A stretch of DNA of 53,697 bases, taken from the NCBI RefSeq assembly GCF_017315755.1, contig NZ_JAFLRJ010000179.1, positions 1 to 53,697 of the forward strand, given 5' to 3'. The position numbers were made by a program, and so were the translations under genes. Below are positions 24,321 through 32,549 of the stretch, one piece after another. The notes beneath the pieces were generated by a model. It worked only from the letters and a program-made list of their open reading frames with translations, ran no database searches and had not been told where the DNA came from. This DNA is from Streptomyces beijiangensis (GTDB taxonomy: Bacteria; Actinomycetota; Actinomycetes; Streptomycetales; Streptomycetaceae). Position 1 is the first letter of the stretch. Every line of letters starts with the position of its first letter.

Positions 24321-25264
24321 CCGCATCCGCCCGCCCCGCATCCGGCCACACCGGCGCCGACATCTCCGGCGTCGACCTCTCCAAGCCGCTCTCCGCGGAC
24401 GACTTCGCCACCATCCAGCAGGCGCTCGACCGCTGGAAGGTCGTCTTCTTCCGCGGCCAGGAGCTCGACCACTCCTCGCAGATCGCCTTCGCCCGGCAGT
24501 TCGGCGACCTCACCTACGCCCACCCGCACGACGACGCCCCGCCGGCCGACCACCCGGAGATCTTCACGATCGACCCGCGACGGTACGAGGAGCGGTACGG
24601 CAAGGGCTTCCGCGATGCCGTCAAGAAGCGCCAGTACAGCTACTTCTCCGGCTGGCACACCGATGTGACGGCCGCCGTCAACCCGCCCGCCGGGTCCATC
24701 CTGCGCGCCGAGACCGTCCCCGAGTTCGGCGGCGACACCTCCTGGACCAACCTGGTGGCGGCGTACGAGGGTCTCTCCGAGCCGGTACGCGCCTTCGTCG
24801 ACACGCTCCGCGCCGAACACCGTTACGGCGGCTCGGAGAAGACCGAAGGCAACAGCGAGTACGCCAAGCGCATCAACGACAATCTGCTGGTCGCCGTCCA
24901 CCCGGTGGTCCGCGTCCACCCGCGCACCGGCGAGCGCGCCCTGTTCGTCAACCCCGGGTTCACCAGTCACATCGTGGGCGTCTCGGCCCGCGAGAGCAAG
25001 GCCGTCCTGGATCTGCTGTACGGGGAGATCACGCGCCCCGAGTACACGGTCCGCTTCCGCTGGGAGCCGGGCAGCGTCGCGTTCTGGGACAACCGCGCCA
25101 CCGCGCACCTGGCCCCGCGCGACATCGAGCACCTCGACGTACAGCGCACGCTGCACCGGGTCACCCTGATCGGCGAGATCCCTGTCGGGCCCGACGGAAC
25201 GGAATCGGAGCTGCTGTCGGGCAAGCCCTTCACCGCCGATCACCAGGTGGTCGTCGGTGCCTGA
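24317..25264 (+). CDS. TauD/TfdA-family Fe(II)/2-oxoglutarate dioxygenase
   Basis: The 315-residue enzyme has the iron-binding HxD in FSGWHTDVTAAVNPP and the distal His in WDNRATAHLAPRDIEHLDVQ. An Arg (QRTLHRVTL) lies where 2-oxoglutarate is bound. The family oxidises taurine or alkyl sulfonates/sulfates to release sulfite or sulfate. ATG 24317 overlaps the SBP stop (ATGA), so translation is coupled. Here it takes the place usually held by the FMN monooxygenase SsuD, so desulfonation is oxygen- and 2-oxoglutarate-dependent. Confidence 0.93.
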   Translation: MTASARPASGHTGADISGVDLSKPLSADDFATIQQALDRWKVVFFRGQELDHSSQIAFARQFGDLTYAHPHDDAPPADHPEIFTIDPRRYEERYGKGFRDAVKKRQYSYFSGWHTDVTAAVNPPAGSILRAETVPEFGGDTSWTNLVAAYEGLSEPVRAFVDTLRAEHRYGGSEKTEGNSEYAKRINDNLLVAVHPVVRVHPRTGERALFVNPGFTSHIVGVSARESKAVLDLLYGEITRPEYTVRFRWEPGSVAFWDNRATAHLAPRDIEHLDVQRTLHRVTLIGEIPVGPDGTESELLSGKPFTADHQVVVGA

Positions 25265-26159
25265 CGCACTGGCCCAGGCCGTGGCGCCGTCGTCCCTCAC
25301 GGGGGACGGCGGCGCCGCGCGCCCTCCCGGCCCCGGGCCCGGGAGCGCACTGGTCGACGCCGTGGCGCTGAACAAGCCGCGGCGTACCCTGATCCCCCTC
25401 CCCCGCCCGGTGCGCCGGCTGGCGGGGCCGCTGCTGCTCGTCCTTGTCTGGCAGCTGCTCGGCACGTTCGGCGTCGTGGGCGAGCGGGTGCTCGCCCCGC
25501 CCAGCGCGGTGTTCTCCGCGGGCTGGGAGCTCACCCGTACCGGCGAACTGACGGACCATCTGCTGGCCTCGCTCACCCGCGTCGCCTCCGGTCTTGCGCT
25601 GGGCGTCAGCGCGGGACTGGTCATCGCGGTGGTCGCCGGTCTGTTCCGGCTCGGCGACGAGCTCCTCGACTCGACCATGCAGGTACTGCGCGCACTGCCG
25701 GTACTGGGCCTGCTGCCCCTGGTCATCATCTGGTTCGGGGTCGGCGAGACCCCGAAGATCGCCCTGGTCGCCTTCGGCACCGCGTTCCCGGTGTACGTGA
25801 ACACCTACTCGGCGATCCGCGGAGTCGACCACCGGCTCGTGGAGTCGGGCCGCACGGCGGGACTCGGCCGGCTCGGTCTCGTACGCCATGTGATCCTGCC
25901 CGGCGCGGTGCCGGGCTTCCTGGTCGGGCTGCGGTTCGCGCTCACCGGCGCCTGGCTCATCATGATCATCGCTGAGCAGCTCAACGCCACCAACGGCATC
26001 GGCTACCTGATGAACCAGGCGCAGAGCTGGTACCGGACGGACATCATCGTGCTCGGTCTGCTGATCTACGGCCTGCTCGGGCTCGGGGCGGATGCGCTCG
26101 TACGGCTCCTGGAGCGACGGCTGCTGTCGTGGCGGCACGGATTCGAAGGAGGTGCCTGA
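25257..26159 (+). CDS. ABC transporter permease, SsuC/TauC type
   Basis: The 300-residue protein has six spans (first at about residues 55-75, LLLVLVWQLLGTFGVVGERV) and the EAA-type coupling loop (VESGRTAGLGRLGLVRHVIL). GTG 25257 overlaps the dioxygenase gene by 8 bp. It has a long N-terminal cytoplasmic tail rich in Pro/Gly. It forms the membrane channel for the sulfonate importer with the adjacent ATPase. Confidence 0.94.
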   Translation: MPDALAQAVAPSSLTGDGGAARPPGPGPGSALVDAVALNKPRRTLIPLPRPVRRLAGPLLLVLVWQLLGTFGVVGERVLAPPSAVFSAGWELTRTGELTDHLLASLTRVASGLALGVSAGLVIAVVAGLFRLGDELLDSTMQVLRALPVLGLLPLVIIWFGVGETPKIALVAFGTAFPVYVNTYSAIRGVDHRLVESGRTAGLGRLGLVRHVILPGAVPGFLVGLRFALTGAWLIMIIAEQLNATNGIGYLMNQAQSWYRTDIIVLGLLIYGLLGLGADALVRLLERRLLSWRHGFEGGA

Positions 26160-26908
26160 TGACGACGGCGTCAGACACGGACAAGGACACGGCAGCGCAT
26201 ACGGCGACGGCCGAACTGGCGGTGTCCGCACGGAAAGTGACCCGCACCTTCGCGGGCCGCGAAGTCCTCTCCGGGATCGATCTCGACATCTTCCGGGGCG
26301 AGTTCGTCGCCCTGCTCGGGCGCAGCGGTTCCGGCAAGTCGACGCTGCTGCGTGCGATGGCGGGACTCGACCCGGAGACCGGCGGCCGGCTGCTCGTGCC
26401 GCGGCGCAGGGCCGTGGTCTTCCAGGACCACCGGCTGCAGCCCTGGAAGCGGGTCCTGGAGAACGTCATTCTCGGGCTGCCCCGGCAGGGTGCGCGCGAT
26501 CGGGGCAGGGCAGCGCTCGCCGAAGTCGGTCTCACGGACCACGAACGCGCCTGGCCCGGCACACTCTCGGGCGGCGAGGCGCAGCGCGCCGCCCTCGCCC
26601 GGGCGCTCGTACGCGAGCCCGAACTGCTTTTGCTGGATGAGCCGTTCGGCGCGCTGGACGCCCTGACGCGGCTGCGGATGCACGCACTGCTGCGTGAGCT
26701 GTGTGCGGTGCACCGCCCGGCGGTCCTGCTGGTCACCCATGACGTGGACGAGGCGATTCTGCTCGCCGACCGGGTGCTCGTACTGACCGACGGCAGGATC
26801 GGCCCGCCCAGGACGGTGGACCTGCCGGAGGGACGCCGGCGCACGGACCCGGACTTCGCGCGGCTGCGCGGGGATCTGCTGGCCGAACTGGGGGTGGCCG
26901 AGGGCTGA
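26159..26908 (+). CDS. ABC transporter ATP-binding protein, SsuB/TauB type
   Basis: The 249-residue ATPase has Walker A GRSGSGKST, Q-loop VVFQDHRLQPWKR, signature LSGGEAQRAALARAL, Walker B LLLLDEPFGALD and switch His VTHDVDEAI, all intact. ATG 26159 overlaps the permease stop (TGATG) with GAAGGAGG 5 nt before, so an upstream extension is unlikely. It energises sulfonate import and is the last gene of the operon; a hairpin follows at 26955-26973. Confidence 0.95.
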   Translation: MTTASDTDKDTAAHTATAELAVSARKVTRTFAGREVLSGIDLDIFRGEFVALLGRSGSGKSTLLRAMAGLDPETGGRLLVPRRRAVVFQDHRLQPWKRVLENVILGLPRQGARDRGRAALAEVGLTDHERAWPGTLSGGEAQRAALARALVREPELLLLDEPFGALDALTRLRMHALLRELCAVHRPAVLLVTHDVDEAILLADRVLVLTDGRIGPPRTVDLPEGRRRTDPDFARLRGDLLAELGVAEG

Positions 26909-26954
26909 AGCCCGACGCGGGGAGGCGCCGGACCTGGCGGGCGGGGCCGGCGGC

Positions 26955-26973
26955 CCGGGCCGTGGAGGCCCGG
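26955..26973 (+). terminator. hairpin downstream of the sulfonate operon
   Basis: CCGGGCC (26955-26961), a five-base loop and GGCCCGG (26967-26973) form a perfect 7-bp G/C stem about 46 bp after the ATPase stop. No U-tract follows. It probably ends the ssu-type operon. The remaining 26974-27164 gap carries the promoter of the phospholipase gene. Confidence 0.5.
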
Positions 26974-27164
26974 CCGGACAGGGCATGTCAATCCCTCGCC
27001 CGTACAGGAACGGCAAAGAAGTGCGCGGCCCGCACTTGACCATGCCCTTGCCACGCATTGTCCGCCTGTTCATCGGCTCCCCCTTTCCCCCCTCTCCACG
27101 CTCCCGGAAGAGTTCCGACGGGGTCACGACAAGTGCCCCACACACGGTTCTGGAAGGGATGTTC

Positions 27165-28592
27165 ATGGCTGAGTTGACACGCCGCAGACTGCTCGGATCC
27201 GCTGCCGGGGCGGTCGGTGGCGCCGCGGCATTCAACCTTCTGCCGCCCAGCGTGCAGAAGGCCGTCGCGGCAGGGCCGCCGCGCCACGGTTCGCTGCGCG
27301 ACATCGAGCACGTCGTCATGCTGATGCAGGAGAACCGTTCGTTCGACCACTACTTCGGCACGCTCTCCGGGGTACGCGGCTTCCGCGACCCGGACGCGCT
27401 GAAACTCGCGGACGGCCGGTCGGTGTTCTACCAGCCCGACGCGGTGAACCCCGACGGCTACATGCTCCCGTTCCACCTGGACACGCACAGCTCCAGCGCT
27501 CAGGCCATCCCCTCCACCAGCCACGCCTGGTCCGTGCAGCACGAGGCATGGAACGGCGGCAAGATGGACCAATGGCTGCCTGCGCACCGCAAGGCGGACG
27601 GCGTCAACGGCCCTTATGTGATGGGGTATTACACCCGCAAGGACATACCGTTCCAGTTCGCCCTCGCGGAGACCTTCACCATCTGCGACAACTACTACTC
27701 GTCCGTCTTCGGGCCGACGTGGCCGAACCGCCTGTACTGGATGACGGGCACCGTGGACCCGGGCGGCACCAAGGGGGGTCCGGTCCTCAGCAACAAGGCG
27801 CCCAAGCCGTACCAGTGGACGACCTACGCCGAGCGACTGCAGGCCGCGGGCGTCAGCTGGAAGGTGTACCAGCAGGAGGACAACTACGGCACCAACATGC
27901 TGGAGCAGTTCCAGACCTTCAAGGACGCCAAGCCGGGCGGCGAGCTCTACGAGCGCGGGATGCGCCGGCAGCCCGAGGGCACCTTCGAGGACGACGCCCG
28001 CAACGACCGCCTGCCGACCGTCTCCTGGATCATGCCGACGAGCTTCCAGTCCGAGCACCCGGACTACCTCCCGGCGGCCGGGGCGGACTTCGTCGCCCAG
28101 AAGATCGAGGCCATCGCGTCCAACCCCAAGGTCTGGGCGAAGACGGCCTTCATCCTCAACTACGACGAGAACGACGGCCTGTTCGACCACGTGCCCCCGC
28201 CCACCCCGAAGGCCGGCACGACGGACGAGTTCGTCCAGGGGCTGCCCATCGGCGGCGGATTCCGGGTTCCGGCCATCATCATCTCGCCCTGGACGGTGGG
28301 CGGCTGGGTGGCGAGCGAGGCGTTCGACCACACTTCGTCGCTGCAGTTCCTGGAGCGCTTCACCGGCGTCGAGGAGCCCAATGTCACCGAGTGGCGCCGC
28401 CGCACCTTCGGTGATCTGACGTCCGCGTTCCGCTTTTCCCACAGCCGTCCGCGCCCGCCGCGCCTGCCGCACAACACGGCGGAGCAGCTTGCGCAGGCCA
28501 AGGAGGACGTGGCCACACTGCCGAAGCCCACACTTCCGGGTGCCGAGCAGACGTTCCCGAAGCAGGAGAAGGGCCACCGGCCGCACACATAG
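27165..28592 (+). CDS. Tat-exported phospholipase C/acid phosphatase family protein
   Basis: The 475-residue protein has a Tat signal (TRRRLLGSAAGAVGGAAAFN) and the alkaline-phosphatase-fold phosphoesterase core: VVMLMQENRSFDHYFGTLSG (catalytic NRSFDHYFG), PNRLYWMTG, and the metal/substrate segment FILNYDENDGLFDHVPPP. It lacks the two C-terminal domains of the long Pseudomonas-type enzymes and so resembles the shorter mycobacterial PlcA-D group. It should hydrolyse phospholipids or phosphate esters outside the cell. ATG 27165 has GGAAGGG 6 nt upstream; ATG 27159 is adjacent to it. Confidence 0.92.
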   Translation: MAELTRRRLLGSAAGAVGGAAAFNLLPPSVQKAVAAGPPRHGSLRDIEHVVMLMQENRSFDHYFGTLSGVRGFRDPDALKLADGRSVFYQPDAVNPDGYMLPFHLDTHSSSAQAIPSTSHAWSVQHEAWNGGKMDQWLPAHRKADGVNGPYVMGYYTRKDIPFQFALAETFTICDNYYSSVFGPTWPNRLYWMTGTVDPGGTKGGPVLSNKAPKPYQWTTYAERLQAAGVSWKVYQQEDNYGTNMLEQFQTFKDAKPGGELYERGMRRQPEGTFEDDARNDRLPTVSWIMPTSFQSEHPDYLPAAGADFVAQKIEAIASNPKVWAKTAFILNYDENDGLFDHVPPPTPKAGTTDEFVQGLPIGGGFRVPAIIISPWTVGGWVASEAFDHTSSLQFLERFTGVEEPNVTEWRRRTFGDLTSAFRFSHSRPRPPRLPHNTAEQLAQAKEDVATLPKPTLPGAEQTFPKQEKGHRPHT

Positions 28593-28622
28593 AAGGACCG
28601 CCCGTCCTCCCGGGCCACCGCT

Positions 28623-28688
28623 CTTCCCTTTTCGTCACCTTGACGAGATCGACGCCACCCAATATCGTCTTGGTGACGAAAAGAGAAG
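28623..28688. promoter_or_regulatory. 17-bp inverted repeats flanking a sigma-70-like promoter
   Basis: CTTCCCTTTTCGTCACC (28623-28639) and its inverted copy at 28672-28688 match at 16 of 17 positions. The 32-bp spacer between them contains exactly a consensus-like promoter. A nested GACGA/TCGTC pair (28642-28646, 28665-28669) adds to the symmetry. As DNA, two half-sites bracketing the promoter could clamp RNA polymerase or be looped by a dimer. As RNA, the left arm could end the phospholipase transcript. Confidence 0.6.
28640..28668 (+). promoter_or_regulatory. promoter of the band-7/NAD-kinase-like operon
   Basis: The -35 TTGACG (28640-28645) and -10 TATCGT (28663-28668) are separated by 17 bp, an ideal vegetative spacing. 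Transcription should start near 28675, inside the right arm of the inverted repeat and about 23 nt before the ATG. Confidence 0.6.
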
Positions 28689-28697
28689 GGTCCTCCC

Positions 28698-29708
28698 ATG
28701 GCAGACATCACCCGGCGCCTCGGCTGGCGCCACCTCCGCTCCGCACCCACCTCCCACATCCGCCACCACAAGCAGGGGCAGCTCGCCCACGACGGCACCG
28801 GGCTGAGCTTCTGGTTCCGTCCGCTGACCGCCGCACTCTCCGAAGTACCGGTCAACGACCGCGAGTTGGCAATGGCGTTCCACGCCCGCACCTCGGACTT
28901 CCAGGACGTCACCCTGCAGGCCACCGTGACCTACCGGATCAGCGAACCGGCCACCGCCGCCGCCCGCCTCGACTTCTCCGTCGACCCCGACACCGGCGCC
29001 TGGCGCGGCGCACCGCTGGAACAGCTCGCCACCCTGCTCACCGAGACCGCGCAGCAGCACGCGCTCGATGTTCTGGCCCGGACTTCCCTCGCCTCGGCGC
29101 TGGTTGACGGGGTATCAGCCGTACGGGACCGGATCACCTCCGGACTCACGGCCGAGCCCAGACTGCCCGCCACCGGCATCGAAGTGGTGGCCGTACGGGT
29201 CGTCGCGGTGCGGCCCGAGGCGGAGGTGGAGCGTGCGCTCCGTACCCCCGCGCGGGAGCAGATCCAGCAGGAGGCGGACCGGGCGACGTACGAACGGCGG
29301 GCCGTGGCCGTGCAGCGCGAGCGCACCATCGCCGAGAACGAACTCGCCAGCAAGATTGAACTGGCGCGCCAGGAAGAGCAGTTGGTCGACCAGAACGGCA
29401 TCAACGCCCGCCGCGAGGCCGAGGAGAACGCGGCGGCCGACGGGGTACGTGCCGAAGCCGAGGCGGCACGTACCGTACGGCTCGCCCGCGCCGAGGCCGA
29501 GGCCGCCCGCGAGGTCGGAGAGGCGCGTGCCCAGGCGCAGGCCGCCTGGCTGCGGGTGCACGGCGACGCGGACACCGCAACGCTCCACGCGCTGGCCGCC
29601 GGGCGTCTCGCCGAGAATCTCCCCCGGATCGACAGCCTCACCCTCTCCCCCGACGTCCTGACCGGCCTGCTCGCCAAGCTCGCCCGTCCCGGCGACGGCA
29701 CGTCATGA
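28698..29708 (+). CDS. SPFH/band 7-like protein with long coiled coil
   Basis: The 336-residue protein has a basic N-terminus (MADITRRLGWRHLRSAPTSH) followed by an SPFH-like domain at about residues 25-175 (FQDVTLQATVTYRISEPATA, LPATGIEVVAVRVVAVRPEA). An Ala/Glu/Arg-rich coiled coil fills residues 185-290, a flotillin-type arrangement. No strong transmembrane span is seen, so membrane association may be peripheral. GAAGGG (28685-28690) is the ribosome binding site. The stop overlaps the next gene by 4 nt, so the pair is translated together. Family members scaffold membrane microdomains or protease complexes; the role here is unknown. Confidence 0.85.
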   Translation: MADITRRLGWRHLRSAPTSHIRHHKQGQLAHDGTGLSFWFRPLTAALSEVPVNDRELAMAFHARTSDFQDVTLQATVTYRISEPATAAARLDFSVDPDTGAWRGAPLEQLATLLTETAQQHALDVLARTSLASALVDGVSAVRDRITSGLTAEPRLPATGIEVVAVRVVAVRPEAEVERALRTPAREQIQQEADRATYERRAVAVQRERTIAENELASKIELARQEEQLVDQNGINARREAEENAAADGVRAEAEAARTVRLARAEAEAAREVGEARAQAQAAWLRVHGDADTATLHALAAGRLAENLPRIDSLTLSPDVLTGLLAKLARPGDGTS

Positions 29709-30601
29709 GCCTGGCCCCGCGCGCGGTGCTGGTCCACCGCATCACGGAGTACGAGGAGTTGCTCGCGCGGCACGGGACCCACGGTCAGGCCGCGTTCTTC
29801 CTCGGCGGCCGTGGCAGGTCGATCGACGAGGTGGCGGAGCGGCATCACCGCACGCGGCGGGCCCTCGCCCAGGTGGCCTCGGCCGTACCGCTGCAGTGGC
29901 GGCAGACGACCGTGGAGCGGGCGGACCTCGACCGGTTCCTCTTCGGCCCCGAGGACGTGGTGGTCGTCGTCGGCCAGGACGGTCTCGTCGCCAACGCGGC
30001 CAAGTACCTGTCGGGGCAGCCGGTCGTGGGCATCGACACGGACCCGGGCCGCAACCCCGGCGTCCTGGTGCGGCACAGCCCCATCGACACCGCGAAGCTG
30101 CTCGCCTCCGCGGTCTCCCCCGGGGCGGCCGCCGATGAACTCACCATGGTGGAGGCGGTCGCCGACGACACCCAGCGGCTGCTCGCCCTGAACGAGATCT
30201 ACCTCGGCCCGCCGGGACACCAGACCGCCCGCTACCGCCTCGGCCCCGACGACGGCACGGCCCCCGCCGAACCCCAGGCCTCCTCGGGCGTCCTGGTCGG
30301 CACCGGGACCGGCGCGACGGGCTGGCTGCGCTCCCTATGGCAGCAGCGCGCCAGCTCCCTGCCGCTGCCCGCCCCCACCGATCCCCGGCTGCTCTGGTTC
30401 GTACGGGAGGCCTGGCCCTCCCCCGTCACCGGAACCTCGTACGTGGAAGGGCTGCTCACGCGGACGGACCAGCTGCGGCTGACCGTCGAGTCCGACCGGC
30501 TGATCGCCTTCGGCGACGGGATCGAGACCGACGCACTGCAGCTCACCTGGGGCCAGACCGTCCGCGTGGGCATCTGCGCGGACTCCCTCAGACTGCTGTG
30601 A
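29705..30601 (+). CDS. NAD kinase-like protein with altered GGDG motif
   Basis: This 298-residue protein resembles the NAD/diacylglycerol kinase fold. VVVVVGQDGLVANAAKYLSG (residues 85-104) occupies the place of the GGDGT loop; GIDTDPGRNPG, the conserved LNEIYLG and SGVLVGTGTGATGW fit the C-terminal beta domain of NAD kinases. The loop reads GQDG (residues 90-93) instead of GGDG. It may thus be a catalytically altered or nucleotide-sensing relative. It overlaps the band-7 gene (ATGA) and its stop overlaps the convergent 90-aa gene by 14 bp. Family inference is from motif order only. Confidence 0.75.
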   Translation: MSLAPRAVLVHRITEYEELLARHGTHGQAAFFLGGRGRSIDEVAERHHRTRRALAQVASAVPLQWRQTTVERADLDRFLFGPEDVVVVVGQDGLVANAAKYLSGQPVVGIDTDPGRNPGVLVRHSPIDTAKLLASAVSPGAAADELTMVEAVADDTQRLLALNEIYLGPPGHQTARYRLGPDDGTAPAEPQASSGVLVGTGTGATGWLRSLWQQRASSLPLPAPTDPRLLWFVREAWPSPVTGTSYVEGLLTRTDQLRLTVESDRLIAFGDGIETDALQLTWGQTVRVGICADSLRLL

Positions 30602-30860
30602 GCTTCTCGAAGAAGAACTCGTGCTTGAGGAAGGACGTGTCGTATTCGTGGCCCGGCTGCGGCGGTATCAGCTGGGAGGCCTGGAAGAGCCGCCAGCCGT
30701 CCTCCAGGGCGGCCACCCCGGTCGCATACGGCGGCTCGTCGCTGTCACCGGTGGCCGGGCGGGTCAGGCCGGTGCCGTCGTAACGCGACCAGCCCACCAC
30801 CTCCGCGTCCAGGGCCGAGGTGGCCAGATACAGGACCAGGACCTGCTGTCTCGTGCTCAT
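30588..30860 (-). CDS. small protein coupled to the PhyH dioxygenase
   Basis: The 90-residue protein (MSTRQQVLVLYLATSALDAE, then DGWRLFQASQLIPPQPG) is cytoplasmic, mixed charge, with an aromatic-rich end (HEFFFEKLTAV). Its ATG overlaps the dioxygenase stop (ATGA), so the two are translationally coupled. No known family is recognised; it might be a subunit or accessory of the dioxygenase. Its 3' end overlaps the convergent NAD-kinase-like gene. Confidence 0.7.
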   Translation of the reverse strand: MSTRQQVLVLYLATSALDAEVVGWSRYDGTGLTRPATGDSDEPPYATGVAALEDGWRLFQASQLIPPQPGHEYDTSFLKHEFFFEKLTAV

Positions 30861-31675
30861 GCGTCGCTCCCGACGGCCGGGCGGTTGGCCACCCTGGTCG
30901 TCCAGTGGTCGATGTCGAAGGTCGCGTCGCCGGTGAGCGCGCGCCACAGAAGGATGCGGTTGTGGATCTCGAGCCGCCCGGTGGCGTGCTCGTACCAGGG
31001 GAACTGGGTGCGCAGTTCGGCGGCGACCGCCGGATCGGCGAGGTCGCCGGTGTCCCAGAGGCGGACCTGTGGCACGGTCGGATTGAAGCGGATCTTGAAC
31101 ATATAGCGGCGTACGGAGCTGTCGTTGCGGCGGCCCCCGTGCCAGAGCCCGTGGTGCAGAAGCACCACCGTGCCGGCCGGGCAGGTCAGCCGGGTCTGGC
31201 CGCGCAGGTTCTGGTAGCGGCCGGTGTCGCTCTCGTTGGTACGGCGCAGATGACTGCCCGGCACGCTCAGGGTGCCGCCCATGTCGGCGGTCACCTCGTG
31301 CGGGTAGTACATGAGCTGTACGTCGAAGGCATCGGGCCGTACGTCGATGATCGCGTCGCCGTGCAGCGGCTGCGCGGTGCCGTTCTCGGCCTCGCGGATA
31401 TGCACGGCGTGGTGGTCGACGGTCGGGCCGGGCCCGACCAGGCTGGCCAAAGCCCCCGCGACCACGGGAAGCCGGACGAGCTCGCGGGCGAACGACCCCT
31501 CGGGGAAGGCCTGGTCGAGCGGTGTGCCGTAGGGCACCTCGGGGATTCCGGCGTCGAGGACCTCGATCGCCCTGTCGTTCATCGCCTGCGGGACGACCGC
31601 GTCCATCCGCAGATATCCGTGAGCGACGAAGCGCGCCATCTGGACCGAGGTCAGCGGCTCGGTGCTGGTTGTCAT
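30857..31675 (-). CDS. phytanoyl-CoA dioxygenase (PhyH) family enzyme
   Basis: The 272-residue enzyme has the Fe(II) HxD in PLHGDAIIDVRP (H-G-D) and the distal His in VVLLHHGLWHGGRRNDSSVRRYMFKIRF, followed by an Arg suited to 2-oxoglutarate. GGTLSVPGSHLRRTN is the usual PhyH strand. ATG 31675 (MTTSTEPLTSVQMARFVAHG) is chosen over an extension to 31723 that would run into the divergent promoter. It is divergent from an AraC gene 70 bp away, the likely regulator. The family hydroxylates lipids, ectoine or secondary metabolites; the substrate here is unknown. Confidence 0.92.
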   Translation of the reverse strand: MTTSTEPLTSVQMARFVAHGYLRMDAVVPQAMNDRAIEVLDAGIPEVPYGTPLDQAFPEGSFARELVRLPVVAGALASLVGPGPTVDHHAVHIREAENGTAQPLHGDAIIDVRPDAFDVQLMYYPHEVTADMGGTLSVPGSHLRRTNESDTGRYQNLRGQTRLTCPAGTVVLLHHGLWHGGRRNDSSVRRYMFKIRFNPTVPQVRLWDTGDLADPAVAAELRTQFPWYEHATGRLEIHNRILLWRALTGDATFDIDHWTTRVANRPAVGSDA

Positions 31676-31745
31676 GGGGCAACCGTAGATTTCCACGCGC
31701 TTTCTGTCGTGGCCTGCAATCATCGACTACTGGTAATTTCTCACC

Positions 31746-32549
31746 ATGGACCGAGTGGCGCTTTCCCTCGACGAGCCGCCCCGCGTGGCCGACATCGGCA
31801 TCGGGGTGCACGGGGTCACGAGTCCGCACGACGTCTTCCGGCTGTCCGGGCTCTGGCAGGTGCACCTGTACGGGTACGAGGGCGAGCTCGCCCTCGGCGC
31901 CTCGGTCCACCCCATCAGACCGGGGCGCGTCAGCCTGATCCCGCCCGGCACCGAAGTCCACTACCGCTACCGGGGCAGGTCCGAGCATCTCTACGCGCAC
32001 TTCCGCCTGCCGGGCGTCGGCACGGCGCACACCGTGCCGGTGATGCAGGACGCGGGCACCGAAGCACCGGTGCTCTCCACCCTGTTGCGGCAGGGCGTCA
32101 CGGCGATGCCCGGCTCGCCAGCGAAAGCGGCCGCCGCGCTCTGGTCGGCGCTCTGGCAGATCGTGGAACTGAGCTCGCCCGGCCGCGCCGAGGGCCCCGC
32201 CCCGGCAGTCGCCACCGCCATGGCCCATGTCGAGGCCGGACTCGCCGGCCCGCTGACCGTGCCGGACATCGCCCGTGCGGCCGGGCTCTCCCACAACCAC
32301 CTCACCCGGCTCTTCCGGGCCGAGACCGGTCTCACCGTCGTCGCCTACATCCGGCGGCGGCGCCTGGAGCGGGCCGGCCATCTGCTGCGCGCCTCGACGC
32401 TGGCCATCCCGGCCGTGGCGGCGGCCGTGGGCATTCCCGACCTCCAGGCGTTCAACAAGGCGTGCCGCCGCGAACTGGGCGGCTCACCGCGCGCGGTGCG
32501 GTCCGGTGCTGTTCGCTCTGCCACGCGAACCGGTTCTACCAGTTGGTGA
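31746..32549 (+). CDS. AraC-family transcriptional regulator
   Basis: The 267-residue protein has a cupin-like sensing domain (about residues 1-120, including PGRVSLIPPGTEVHYRYRGR) and a C-terminal double HTH (VPDIARAAGLSHNHLTRLFR, RRLERAGHLLRASTLAIPAV). The layout is that of sugar-type AraC activators. It is divergent from PhyH and convergent (14-bp overlap) with the dehydratase gene. It probably activates the PhyH/90-aa operon. Confidence 0.92.
   Translation: MDRVALSLDEPPRVADIGIGVHGVTSPHDVFRLSGLWQVHLYGYEGELALGASVHPIRPGRVSLIPPGTEVHYRYRGRSEHLYAHFRLPGVGTAHTVPVMQDAGTEAPVLSTLLRQGVTAMPGSPAKAAAALWSALWQIVELSSPGRAEGPAPAVATAMAHVEAGLAGPLTVPDIARAAGLSHNHLTRLFRAETGLTVVAYIRRRRLERAGHLLRASTLAIPAVAAAVGIPDLQAFNKACRRELGGSPRAVRSGAVRSATRTGSTSW

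Noticed and set aside
27068..27078. GTTCATCGGCT upstream of the phospholipase as a PHO box
   Set aside because: Only one 11-bp unit resembles the PhoP consensus; the adjacent unit does not, and PhoP needs direct repeats.
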